Part shown: positions 11,336 to 22,432 of the stretch, one piece after another
Layout: each line of letters starts with the position of its first letter
Numbering within the stretch: the first letter of the stretch is position 1
Assembly (NCBI RefSeq): GCF_025370935.1
Contig: NC_133481.1
Span: 5,599,686-5,663,685, forward strand
DNA from: Choristoneura fumiferana
Taxonomy: Eukaryota > Arthropoda > Insecta > Lepidoptera > Tortricidae
Direction of reading: 5' to 3'
DNA: 64,000 nucleotides
Program-made: the position numbers and the translations under genes
The notes under the pieces: model-generated
What the model was told of the DNA's origin: nothing
The model's input: the letters and a program-made list of their open reading frames with translations, nothing else
Database searches by the model: none

Positions 11336-11464
11336 CCGACCAAACCTTTAACTGAGCAATTCTTGTATTTGTAATCTCGTAAACGGTTCCAATGATTTCA
11401 ATGAAAATAGTTACAAATTTGTGAACAACATCTTTAATCTTATCTCTAAGAAAACGTCTATTGT

Positions 11465-12444
11465 TAAGTTTTTACCCCAGAGAAGCTCGGTCGTTCAGGT
11501 AGGTAGGTACTTCTACACCTATAAAACAGTACCGTGACTGACTGACTGACTGACAGACAACGCACAACCTAAACTCCTGGTGCTAGAGACTTGACATTTG
11601 GCATATGTACCTCGAGTGTTGTAGAGGTGCACTAAGGAAGGATTTTTCGAAATTCCCACGGGATAGGGAAAAATCTAAACTTTTATCGTTTCTTTGTTTG
11701 TAGTTGAATCTCTGAAACTATTAAGCCGATTTTAAAAAATCTTTCACCGTTAGTAAGCTACACTATCATTGATTGAGATGGATTACTTTTTATCCGGGAT
11801 AATGCAAAATTCCCTCGGGATAGAAATAAATTAATTCAATTTAGGGCTGATATGAAAAATTCGTTCATCATTAGAGAGCTACACTATTCCTCATTAGTAT
11901 AGACATACTCTTCTTCGGGAAAATGCAATATTAACACGGAATAGAAATAAGTGAATTCAACTTCGGGTCTGATTTTAAAAGTTTCTTCACGAAAAGTAAG
12001 CTACAGTATTCCTGATTGACATAGGATACTTTTTTCCGGAAAAATGAAAAATTCCAGCGGGTTAGAAATAAGTAAATTCAACTTTGGCACTGCTTTTAAA
12101 AATTCTTTCACCAACAACTAGCTACACTATCCCCAATTGACGGAGGCTACTTTATTTCAGGGAAAATGCAAAATTTCCGCGAGATGGCAGTAAATGGCAG
12201 TAAATTCAACTTTGGGGTTGATTTAAAAAAATATTTCACCTATGGAAACTATGGAAAGCTGGACTATCCCTGATTCACATATCCTATTTTTCTCGGGGAT
12301 CAACGTGATTTTTGTCATAGAGATAGTTTATGGGCTAGAGAGTGACATAGGCTACTTTTAATCCCGGAAAAATGCACAGTTCCCGAGAGGGAACAGCGTG
12401 CGACAACTGAATTCCACTCGGGCGAAGCTGCGGGCAAAAGCTAG
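11465..12444 (+). mobile_element. Helitron-like non-autonomous element
   Basis: The leader contains the GACTGACTGACTGACTGACAG block and GCACTAAGGAAGGATTTTT. The body is a 122-bp tandem array (separate entry). The end is GGGCGAAGCTGCGGGCAAAAG then CTAG at 12441-12444, followed by T. The end matches the tail at 11197-11229. No Rep/helicase coding is present. The left boundary is estimated. Confidence 0.55.
11715..12330 (+). repeat. Tandem array, about 122-bp unit, five copies
   Basis: The marker TTCACC/TTCATC falls at about 11742, 11864, 11986, 12107 and 12235, giving spacings of 122, 122, 121 and 128. Each unit carries AAGCTACACTATNCCTGATT, a GGCTACTTTTT-like block, GAAAATGCAAAATTCC and GAAATAAGTAAATTCAACTT. 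Units differ from each other by many substitutions, so the array is old. Confidence 0.8.
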
Positions 12445-12702
12445 TTGTTTATAAAATATAGTGCCAAGCGATCAAGTGAATTGCCTGGCAGGTAGCCTAG
12501 TACAGTCACCAGAAAAGTCAACGAAAGCAAACACCTAGTGTCTTTGGCCCTTAAGGCGACACAATCCCAAAAAAAATGCAGTCCAATATCTGAGACATGA
12601 AAGCGTGTACCTATAAATATCAGATACGACTCTCTTTCTGGGGCCAGTAGAATGTGTCAGAATATATTATTGCACGCTCCGCTGTGGCAGATATTAATGT
12701 AG

Positions 12703-12836
12703 TAGGGCTATAGCGAAATTCGAAAATCGAAGTTCGTATCGTACTGTACCGCTGACGCTAATATTATTTTTTACGAGAGTGAGAGGGGCGGTATGATACG
12801 AACTTCGATTTTCGAATTTTGTATTATCTAGCCCTA
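12703..12836. mobile_element. Palindromic MITE, TAGGGCTA ends
   Basis: TAGGGCTA…AAATTCGAAAATCGAAGTTC on the left is inverted on the right as GAACTTCGATTTTCGAATTT…TAGCCCTA, enclosing about 50 bp. Non-coding. Confidence 0.8.
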
Positions 12837-14640
12837 GAGGTACAGGTGGCTGTATCCCCACGGATAGGCAGCGCAAGAACTACACACCTGAAGCTACAGG
12901 CGCCAACTAGCATCTGCCTGTCCTTTTATTGACCCACTGGGTGGGTACCATACCAATAAGTAAGTACCACCACATTATTTTGTATACTTCCAACAGATTG
13001 GAAATGCGTAAAGAAACCCGATGTGAAGAAATGTAACGTAAGAACTTTTATAACGTCTGAAAATTCAATGAACTTTGATAGAAGAGAGGCGGGATTCGGA
13101 TATTCTCCGCAGATACACCGACCTTCATGTATGTAGGAAATAAGTAGTAGTTTAGGAAACGTTTTTCAACAAAAAGACTCGTCAAAATTGCTTACCTTTT
13201 TTCTAATGCTAAAAAAAAATTAAGTATATGGTATCTATGCACTATTTGGTTGGCCGCGCTATTTTAGCGTAACGTCCTTCTTCAAAGTATCGCTTGAGAT
13301 TCTCAAGTTGAGAAAGAAACCGCACGTTTAATAGCCGTATAGTGCGTACGTAGCCTATAAAGTCTAGACTTCTAGGTGTTATGAATAGTTTGCCCAGAAG
13401 CACAAAAAGATTTTCATAGATGACTAAGCCCGCTGACTGACTACTGTTAAAGTGTATTAAATATTTATGATAATGAACTGAGAATTAAATATATTCAGCT
13501 ATTAAACGTAATGGATGGGACGAAGGCGCATACCATACTGCGGTGAATGGATTAATCAATCAGTTCTCCACTTTATTCCCGTGGCATAAAACGTTTTTTG
13601 CTTCATGCATATGGGAGGATGGATCACCAATCTGAAATTTATAAAAGCACTTTACACGTTTTAATTTACGTGTAAGGCTTTTTGAGTGACTCGGCGTATG
13701 TATTAAAAATAAAAGCTACAGTTTTCGCTTAGAAACTATTTATATACTTAGTTACGATAAAACTCTTTACCAAATTCGAGTCATAGTTGTGCAAATACCT
13801 AAATTGGAAAATTTTATACACCCACTCTTTGAAAGTGGAGGATCTGATCCGAATTATTATTTGCTATGGTATGGTATGTTATTTATTATATGCTTATGTG
13901 GGCGCCCCCTGTAAGCAGCTTTTGATTATTTGTTTTTTTAGCCAATATTTGTATTTCAAGTAAACAATGGAACTCTTAGAAAGATAAAATGCTATTTATT
14001 TGCTTAAAATCTAAGAAATGTCAGTGGTTATCAAGTTAAATATGAGTTGTTTATTATCTTAAACTCGTAGTTGAAAGATCAAAAAAGTAGAAAGGATTTA
14101 GTAAACAAACGCGATTTCTTTAAATAAATTTGTAACCAAGGATGGTTAACGAGTTTCTCCTGAAATATTTTTCACAGAATATATCGTTCAGTGGTAATGG
14201 TTTCATGTCCTAACTTTATATTTAGCCAAACCGTTCTGTTAATCTTTTTCGAACACGCCAAATACTTACTGAGTAAGTCTACGATAGATTATGTTAGGTT
14301 TATTATTATTACTACTTACTCTTATATAGTCGTTCCAATCGTTTATTTAACTTTTGACAGATCACGCACGTGAAGTTTTACAATAATTTTCGGCACAATG
14401 TACTACAGAGAATACCGTACTTCATGGACAGGTACCGCCCACTTAGTGATTTCCCATTTGTAATGAATGACCATAGACTATAAAAACCGTGTTGAAGTAA
14501 ATCGATTTTATAAATAAAACATACATTTAAAATTATTGTGATTATATTTTATATCAAAATCATTTAAAAATAATAAAAGGGATTAAAAAATTAAAACAAC
14601 TAAAATAGGCACTGTACCTAATACTATTTTTAATTATACC
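12837..14640. other. Intergenic/intronic, nothing supported
   Basis: A+T-rich sequence with ORFs of at most 60 codons and no recognised repeat family or RNA gene. Confidence 0.4.
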
Positions 14641-14649
14641 TACCACGGG

Positions 14650-14855
14650 CGTCTCGTTGTGAGTGACAACAAACTGGCGTACGGAATACCGAGAACCTGG
14701 GTTCGATTCCCAGTGCTGGTCTTATTTTTTTGGTTTTTCCGTGCATCTATATTTCAGTTTGTATTTTCAATTTAGGTTTTACGGGATGACCGTAAAAGTA
14801 AAAATTTGGAATTGAAATAAAAAATACAAAAAGATTCCAAAAAAACAATCTTAAT
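14650..14855 (+). mobile_element. tRNA-headed SINE, type 2
   Basis: B box GGTTCGATTCC at 14700-14710 followed by CAGTGCTGGTCTTATTTTT, TTCAGTTTGTATTTTC, and a body with AATTTGGAATTGAAAT and AAAAGATTCCAAAAAAACAATC. The same parts recur at 31452-31640, 56170-56300 and 56405-56600. The head is diverged in its 5' half. Confidence 0.7.
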
Positions 14856-14997
14856 TATTAAAAACTATTTAAGCGGCGCGTGACCTCGTTAATTAATTAG
14901 TAATTGTAAGTTATTAATTTATGATACCTTGGTTTATAAAATAACTTACTCTAATAAGAAAAATTAGCAAATCGTCTACAGGTACTAACTGAATCGT

Positions 14998-15066
14998 GAC
15001 CCACTGTGGAATCTTTTCGTTAACAGGTCATTGTCACGTACTGTGAAAACGTTCTACGGTGGGTCA
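14998..15066. mobile_element. Short TIR hairpin element
   Basis: TGACCCACTGTGGAAT at the left end and GTTCTACGGTGGGTCA at the right end are imperfect inverted repeats in a 69-bp unit. Confidence 0.55.
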
Positions 15067-16138
15067 GGAATCAAATGGTTCGACTGTACCTACACCAAAA
15101 AAAGTCACTGGAATATCAAACTGAATGAAAATTGACATAAGTATTTCAGAATAACCACTACGGCTGAAAGTCGTGATATTGTCAGTGCACCTGACTGGTA
15201 GGCCTGCGAACGCATAGTCTCTTGGTCATACAGGCTGATCAATCCAAATGGGTCAGTAGGGAGAAATCAGAAACTATGAGAGATAGCGAAATCTGTTCTT
15301 AGGAACCATGGCTTCGATTTTAGATTTAATAAAAATGGCATTCATTCTATAAGTAGAGGTAGGTACAGGTCTATTCACAAAATCCACTTGCTCGTTTGCC
15401 ATCCAGTTAAATAAAAAAAATAAAAAGAGCCGGCACGAATGGGTTTAATGAGTAAATCTGAGCGTTGCATATTTAAATACACTTCACACAAATATGAAAA
15501 TGACATGCATCTGTCGGTTCCCACACAAATGGTCGTGACATTACTTTCGTTCAATCCTGTACGTAGGTACAGTTCGATTATTTTTCCCTTCGTCCAGCGA
15601 GACTGAAAAAGGTACAGTTAAGCAACGGATTAATCGTAAACCTCGGCTAATTGCGAGAATCTTTGTTATCCGGTTGAAGCCTTGCCGCCTTCATATCAAT
15701 TAGTCGTGTCTTCTTTACTCTATTTACAAGTTTTATCTCATCTAACTTCCATCTATTATACTCGTAATTATCTACAGAAGTCGTGCATAATAGCTTTCCA
15801 TCGGGAAAAGTCGGATCTCTAACGGAATTCAGATTATCCGATCCGATATCGGTATAAAATAAAATAAAACTAAATATATACTAAATATAACTAAATATCA
15901 ATCAAAATAAATCAATAAAACTAAAAATTTATAATTACATAGCAATCAATGAACAATAAAAAGGTACCCTAGCAAGTGAACAATTGTTTCCACTGTTGCT
16001 ATTTAATTTCCTCTCGAAGTGAAAAGCAGAGTGTAAAACTCTAGCATTATACTCATTTTCTCCTCGACCGCCTCGGTTAAAATGGCTCGTTTTATGCTCC
16101 TGTTGTACAATTTACTACATAGAGCTTTCTCTTAGTTT
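15067..16138. other. Spacer, nothing supported
   Basis: A+T-rich sequence with no credible gene and no repeat boundary found. Confidence 0.35.
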
Positions 16139-16362
16139 TCGAAATTCATTTGCGAAATTACGTTTGAAATTGACCACGAGCTTTACGGTGAAGAAAACCA
16201 CTGTCACCGTGTGAGAAAACCTGCACAAACCTGTGAAGCATATTTATCGTGTGTATAAAGTTCCCAATCCCCACTGGGCCCCGTGGGAACTACAGCCCTT
16301 GCCCTTGCATTCTGAGAGGAGGCCTGTGCCCAGCAATGGGACGTATGGGATGATGATGAAAT
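16139..16362 (+). mobile_element. SINE type 3 (RTE-like tail), 5'-truncated
   Basis: Runs from TTTTCGAAATTCATTTGCG through GAAGTTCCC-type and GAGAGGAGGCCTGTGCCCAG blocks to GGACGTATGGGATGATGATGA. Other copies are at 20093-20340, 28700-28948, 33461-33545, 51440-51545 and 57588-57897, the last with its tRNA-like head. The duplicated segment begins inside this SINE at 16305. Confidence 0.75.
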
Positions 16363-17125
16363 TGTGGCTAATTAGTTTTTATTAAAATAAAACAACAGCT
16401 TATTTAAATGTAACACATAATAACGATGATAATGTTGCCTTTGAAAATTAAACTTCATCGGACTGAAACCGGAGCGAATAAAAATCAATAATTAAATTGA
16501 GTTCCTTGAAAACGTATAAGTAGGTAAAGTTTTCTTTTGTTACACAGAAAATAATTACGAATTAATAGATTTTTCGTATCAGTTTCATTGCTTCTGTTAT
16601 AAGACAAAAATAAGCGTACCTACATAACATGCGTTTCTATATTTCTGCGTTGAAATACGGGTTGAAACAAATCGCAGCATTCTACAATCGTTACAGCGTC
16701 TTTGCGCGTCTCTTGTTGCAACTACGGCACCCTGCTCCAAATATATCGATTTTATAACAAAAACGAGGGTTGCAGGCGGGGTTAATGCCCCTGTCACTGC
16801 AGATTCCCCCGCCATATCGGCTGGGGTCCCGCTAATGGAGTACAGAGCTAAAATATGAGCCCATTCTTCTCCACACGCGTTCAAAAAGAGCCAAAGCCGA
16901 AGCCGAAGCAGAAATCATTTTCAAAGTTAAATGTATCGTGGGCTCTCAAATTGTTGTAACGTCTTTACCAGGTTATTTATTGCATTAATGGGCATGTATG
17001 GAAGTAGCTTATTTTTCGGATAAAATATCAAATTCATAGGAAATTGTAATGATGAACTTAAAACTATTACTTTGCTCACCCGCGACCTTATGATAGTTTA
17101 GTTTACGCAAAATATGCGTGTTCAT

Positions 17126-17405
17126 GCAGTTCCTCCACCTACACACTGTAAGAGTATACAACAAATCCCACAAACCATCAGCACCACCACAATACACTGA
17201 CGCGTTTCGAACTTAATCAGAGCAACACACCGTTACACCGTTCTACCAGATCAGACTCATATCAAACATCTGGTAGCATGGTGTACGGTTGTATTGCTCT
17301 GAAGATGAGCTCTGGTTGAGTTCGAAACGCGTCCGTGTATTGTGGTGGTGCTGGTAGATGGGTTAGTGTGATTTGAGTGTGTTCTTACACTGTGGAGAAA
17401 CTGCT
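17126..17405. mobile_element. Palindromic element, copy A
   Basis: Inverted halves: TTCCTCCACC and CTACCAGAT on the left against ATCTGGTAG and the right arm with ACGCGTC, CACAATACAC/GTGTATTGTGG and TTACACTGTGGA. The right terminus has lost bases that the copy at 25836-26121 keeps. Confidence 0.75.
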
Positions 17406-17529
17406 GCGCAAATTGGTGAGCAAATTGTTCTAGTTCATTGATATGGACCTCCGCAAAGTAACGCCTGATTCAATAAATTATGTAACGATGAACTACCTAC
17501 GAGTAAAACCACTACCTTCATATCATTAA

Positions 17530-17617
17530 TTCTTCATTCTTCTGTATTTTTTTTTTGTAATGTCACTGTACTGCTTTTGGTGATCAATAAAGAATATTTG
17601 TATTGTATTGTATTGTA
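17530..17617 (+). mobile_element. LINE 3' tail with (TTGTA)n
   Basis: GTACTGCTTTTGGTGATCAATAAAGAATATTTG followed by repeated TATTG units: a polyadenylation-like AATAAA and a simple tail typical of non-LTR retrotransposon 3' ends. The same feature is in copy B at about 26210-26290. Confidence 0.5.
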
Positions 17618-17970
17618 CCTTACTGGGCGAGCAAAGTATTTGTTTTAGTTCATTGATATTAATCTCCGCAAAGTAAGGCTTGATTCAATAAATAAAGGAA
17701 ATTGTAACCTTGAGGGTTCCGACTAAACCGTTTCTTAAAGCGTCATATTCGTAACCCAATTTCTTTACACACTATTTATTATCTGAATTATAAATTGTTT
17801 TTCACCTCAGCACCTCAAACAGGCAGGTTTTGCTATGATAAATCAGTCAATCGTGAGACAAAGTAACTTTTTTTTTTTTTAAATGCTGAGTAGAGTGTAG
17901 AGTGTTGGGTCTACTCACTGAATTCCAAATATTTCAACTTTACTTTGATCTGAAAACTTCAACACGAAAA

Positions 17971-18800
17971 AGCGAGAGATAGGATTAAACGTGGTGATTA
18001 CAATCTTAAATGAAATTTATGGTATTAAAAATATATCGATACCTAATAAATTACATGACAACGAAATATTTCCAAAATGTAAATTTTCCCGATCTTTTAA
18101 TAAAGTATGCAACCTCGTTGTACGAAAGCCGCTTCTCTTGTTTTTTTTTTATAAAAGAATTCCGTTTACTGCCTCGATCTACAGTTGGAATAAATATTTG
18201 TTAAATTGAATGAATTTGTAACAAATCTGTAATAGAAATCTTAATCAAATCATATTTAAAGGTTTAATAACATTTTTTGTTATTGTTTTGTGACATTTAT
18301 AATAAATTATACGTTTATTGTTCAAACTTTTTAATAACCCCAAAACGAGGATTTTTGCAGTAAGTATTAAAAAATAAGTACTTATGACATATTTTACAAC
18401 AAGTTCTAAGTTCAAATTAGGTAGATACAATGCATGTTATGAGTATGCTATTTGTATTGGACCATTTTTTTATGGTTTTAAATGTTATTATTATATTTGT
18501 TTCTTAATAATCGGATTATATTTAAAAAAATGTGTTTGTTTTGTAAACAGGTAAGGTAGGTATGTGGTTTTATTCTTATGTTACATTTAAATTATGTTCT
18601 CGCTGCTGAGGTGAAAAATTGTATGTGTAAAGTTTTTTTGCATCTCGTGTGTTTGAATCCCTTGTTGCTCTCAGGATTCAAACCTAAAATCACTCGCTCA
18701 CGCTCGTGATTCAATTATAGAATCCTTAGCTCACTCGGGATTCAAAATCAACACTCGCAACAAAAAACAACTTTGTACTCTTGTTGCACAAATAACTATT
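17971..18800. mobile_element. Dispersed ~830-bp repeat (family X), copy A
   Basis: Runs from the GCGAGAGATAGGATTAAACG block to TTGTTGCACAAATAACTATT. It includes the palindrome-rich part GAATCCC…GATTCAAACC with CGCTCACGCTCGTGATTCAA. Copy B is at 26623-27450, and an inverted third copy outside the duplication lies at 36184-37160, which makes this an interspersed repeat. No coding capacity was seen. Confidence 0.75.
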
Positions 18801-18941
18801 GTTTTGGCAAATTCGCTACTTGACATCTGCGAATAACTAGACTTGATATACACATTTTTATTGCAGCATTTCTTTGTATACAGAAAAGATTGTTATTTGC
18901 TGCCAAACAATTTTTCTAACCCAATAAATCAGATTGCTTCG

Positions 18942-19334
18942 TTTGCTTTATGCAAAAATGAAGCGCTTTCGGAAGCGTATATCCTGAACTTCGCGTTGTA
19001 AGGCAAGTGAAACAAATCCGTTCAATACATTTTGTTTAACATAAGCCGCATAAGTCGGGGAGGCGATACAGGGATAAGGTACAAGTCGAGTGCAGACATT
19101 CAGTGAAACGTTTCATATGTAAATACGTCCATAATCTGTCGAAGCTTGCCGGCGAACACCCATCGATCGCCGATGGATCCGGCTCCAATCCGAAACTTTT
19201 ACTCCGTAATCCGTATTTCCTGCATTCGAAACATAAACTCTGAGCCCCAGACGACCAATAAAATTGTCTAACTTTCTCATCGCTTGATTTAATTGCTGGG
19301 CATAAAAGAGTATTTTTCAACTCAGTAGCGTTTG
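18942..19334. other. 393-bp block identical in both haplotype copies
   Basis: Base-for-base identity with 27591-27984 by eye, while the flanks differ at roughly 1-2% or more. Relatively GC-balanced and non-repetitive. A 94-codon minus-strand ORF (19036-19320) covers most of it but has no recognisable domain. It could be a constrained non-coding element or an exon. Confidence 0.45.
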
Positions 19335-19929
19335 TATTTTTAAGTTTTTTTAATGATTCTAAACAATCACTAATGTATAACTTTTGATAAATTCAAATTG
19401 AATTATGTATTAAGTCGAATAAAAGACCCATAAGCTTTATTTGAATAACTGGCTTAATGGTTTTATGTGTAGGTTCGTTTTACAAGCAGAGTCACGAATG
19501 GTTTACCTATGTTGACTAAAAACATTAGACATTTAAAAGCTTATGAGCCAGAAATTAAAAAAATAAATAAAAAACGAGATAATTTAGACGATTAGCGAAT
19601 CTTGAATTGAGGCCTTCGTTTGAATCACGTGGGAATCACGAGTAAAATCGTGATTCTAAATAAGGAGAATCCAGAGTACCTACCTTCCTAGGTACTATTA
19701 ATCTCTCTAGACGATGAAAAAAATTGTCCCTAACTTTTTTTTCAGTTTTGTGACTTTTTTCATACAGTTTATAGGTATAGATCGTTACGAAATGGACACG
19801 AAAATTTTATGGAAAATTGGGGACGTTTTTTTCTTCGTCAAAATTAATAGTGCTCTCAATTCTGAGTAAGGAGAACCCAGGATTAACTAATTATGAAAAA
19901 AAAAAAATTGCGGGATTTAAAGTAAAATG

Positions 19930-20085
19930 CTCAGTTCTTGAGTCGTGAGTGTTTAATATGTATTTAAGAATGTATCTATTGAAATTTGTTTATCCGTCGC
20001 ATAGTAGGTAACCATAAGCTCATAAATCATAACACAAGCTTTGCTTCCTTTGGAACTGGGTCAAATAGTGTCAAGTGTCCCGTGT
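19930..20085 (+). mobile_element. Type-1 SINE body, 5'-truncated
   Basis: TTTAATATGTATTTAAGAAT, GTTTATCCGTCGCATAGTAG, CAAGCTTTGCTTCCTTTGGA and GGTCAAATAGTGTCAAGTGT are the ordered body blocks of SINE type 1. It directly abuts a type-3 SINE in the opposite orientation. The counterpart in copy B is about 28540-28692. Confidence 0.7.
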
Positions 20086-20092
20086 AGTGGTA

Positions 20093-20340
20093 TTTCATCA
20101 TCATCATCCCAGCCGATATACGTCCCACTGCTGGGCACAGGCCTCCTCTCAGAATGAGAGGGCTTGGGCAGTAGTTCCCACGCGGGCGCAGTGCGGATTG
20201 GGAACTTCACACACCATTGAATTGCTTCGCAGGTTTGTGCAGGTTTTCTCACGATTTTTTCCTTCACCGTAAAGCTCGTGGTGAATTTCAAACGTAATTT
20301 CGCACATGAATTTCGAAAAACTCGGAGGTGCGAGCGAGCC
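20093..20340 (-). mobile_element. SINE type 3, head-truncated
   Basis: The tail TCATCATCATCCCAGCC comes first, then ACGTCCCACTGCTGGGCAC and GGCTTGGGCAGTAGTTCCC, ending at GAAAAACTCGGAGGTGCGAG where the tRNA-like head should begin. The copy-B counterpart is 28700-28948. The two 65-76 codon ORFs here are repeat-derived. Confidence 0.75.
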
Positions 20341-21565
20341 TACCTAGTCTTTAATTGTTTAGGACAAAAGTATCAACATGATTCAGGAGGTTGAAACTTA
20401 TGGCTTTCACTACTACCTATATCTGTCCAAGGGCGGATTGCAGGGCAAAAGAGTAGAATTGATTATGTTATTTAACATTAAATAAGTATCATGTTTATTT
20501 TCGAAAAAAAACTAGGATTTGACCATGTGGCCCACTATTTACTATTATTTATTTATTAAATGCAATTCACATGTCAAAAGTACAATATAGCACTAACATT
20601 ATGAAACCCGGAAGGGCGCAGCATTTTTAAGAGAGAAAGAGTTTTCAAAACAATAAATTGGTATTAGAATTAATTAAAGTAGTGGCAATAATACAAAATC
20701 AAAATAGAAAAGAATAATTAAAAAACAATAACAGTAACATTAATAATTGTAGTCATGCAATACTCGTATGTTAGAATGTTATTGGAATAAGTCAATAATT
20801 ATTAGTGAATATTATGCTATAGGTATGTCAGGACGATTTAATATTAGTATCATAATGTCATATAGTCTTATCTTAAACGATGTGTCAATGTGTGGATAAA
20901 CAATGGCATTGGTAAAACATGTTTTAATTTAATTTAATCTGGCTATAAAGCTGCATGCGCCCTTGCTTTTGACAATTAAAAACAAACGCTTTATAGTTTA
21001 CGGCGGTTATGAAGTTAATCCTGACACATTGCAAAACTATGAAGTTTCTGAATACTAACAATATGACTCTTAAATACATAGTAGTAAGTAGGTACTTATA
21101 GCACTTTTATTTCAATGGTTGACATTAGCAATAATCAGGAATTTCGCAGTTGTGCAATGTGGCAGAATTGACTTCTTAGAGGTCGGGCACTATAAGTATT
21201 TTAGTACGCTTAGGTACTAACAGTAGACAAAACAGCTTAATGGCAGGTAAATTATTGTGAGCGACGCACCTTACCCGCTGCGTGCAGGCAGGTGTTGTTT
21301 TATCAGCCGTGCCGGCGCATTGCCCTCACTTCCGTCCTTATCAGTTCGCTCCAGCCTGGGAACCGGCACTCCGTGGTGCCAGTTTGGCTGCAATATGGCT
21401 ATCTGCTACGGATGTTGACTTGGCCATTGTATGTGGTTTTAAACTAGGATTTTGAACTACGTACCTATAAGGAGCTCACGGAAGTCGCCCTGATATATTT
21501 TACGAAAAGGTTCCTAGCGGTATGAGTGATATGGGATTCTGTTGCCTTACTGGTATTATTCGCTA
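20341..21565. other. Copy A interior, nothing recognised
   Basis: A+T-rich sequence. A GC-richer patch at 21245-21430 is non-repetitive within the window apart from its copy-B partner. Confidence 0.35.
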
Positions 21566-21693
21566 TATCCTCCTAACGCCCAGAGTCCTTTATAAAGGAC
21601 TTATTGTAATTTGAACTTCAAACTCTATCATAAATAACATAAAGTTTGATGTTCATAATATATCAAAAATTTGACTTGGGCGTTAGGAGGATA
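21566..21693. mobile_element. MITE, 17-bp TIR
   Basis: TATCCTCCTAACGCCCA at the left end and the exact inverse TGGGCGTTAGGAGGATA at the right, 128 bp in all. The copy-B counterpart is about 30190-30317, where the right TIR has one substitution. TA at both ends may be the target duplication. Confidence 0.85.
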
Positions 21694-21719
21694 AAATAAA
21701 AATAGGACTAGCACGTGCC

Positions 21720-22332
21720 GGTCATGTACGTGTCAGTGTGTGTATGTACTCGTATGTGTGTAAAATCTTTATTGTACAAAAGTAAAGAAAGGAGCACAAT
21801 AATAATTGATAAACGTTAAGATACATACATTAATAAGAAACTATCGTGTCCATATTGACTCTCATAAAATTCCTATTCCTATTTTATTTTACTACCGATT
21901 TGTGTTCATAATAATCACTCTCCATAATTTTTTCCTCATACATTTTTTGTTCATATTCTTTATTACTAACATCGGAACTCATAACAGTGTTCATTTTTTT
22001 TTACTCATAATGTCATTACTTCTTAGTAACACACCTACACGTACACATCTCAACTCATAATGTTGTTCTTCAGAAAATTTTACTTCATAACAGACGAATA
22101 TCATAATTTCTTTTTATAATGGCATTAATAAGAAACATTTGAACTCATAAATTGTTTTTCATAACGGTAACTCCTAATCAAATAAGATTTATTTATATTG
22201 TAATTATTTATATTATATTAGTATTAGTTCAAAATTATGTTCGTTCCTGGGCGCTTTGCCGGCCGCTACCGTGGCACGCTCGCTTCGCTCGCTCGCTCGC
22301 GCGCTGTTAGGGTCACAGTTCTACTAACACTC
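21720..22332. repeat. CATAA-motif array and GC-rich core (copy A part)
   Basis: CTCATAA/TTCATAA-type motifs recur every 15-40 bp from about 21860 to 22165, then a GC-rich core with repeated GCTCGCTTCGCTCG begins. Cut by the gap. The complete unit is in copy B (30370-31400). Confidence 0.55.
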
Positions 22333-22432
22333 NNNNNNNNNNNNNNNNNNNNNNNNNNNNNNNNNNNNNNNNNNNNNNNNNNNNNNNNNNNNNNNNNNNN
22401 NNNNNNNNNNNNNNNNNNNNNNNNNNNNNNNN
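22333..22432. other. Assembly gap, 100 Ns
   Basis: Exactly 100 N characters, the usual placeholder for a scaffold join of unknown size. The sequence on each side overlaps instead of adjoining: the right side restarts at the equivalent of 16305. Confidence 0.98.

Larger units (their letters stand above)
16305..22332. repeat. Duplicated segment, copy A (6,028 bp)
   Basis: Collinear with 22433-31005 apart from small indels, scattered substitutions and the 2,591-bp insertion in the other copy. It starts at TTGCATTCTGAGAGGAGGCC and is cut at ...CTAACACTC by the N gap. The 94-codon ORF on the minus strand at 19036-19320 is identical in both copies. The most economical reading is two haplotypes of one locus. 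Confidence 0.9.

Noticed and set aside
19036..19320. 94-codon minus-strand gene present in both copies
   Set aside because: No recognisable domain, start context or splice signals; identity between copies is kept as an observation, but a gene is not claimed.
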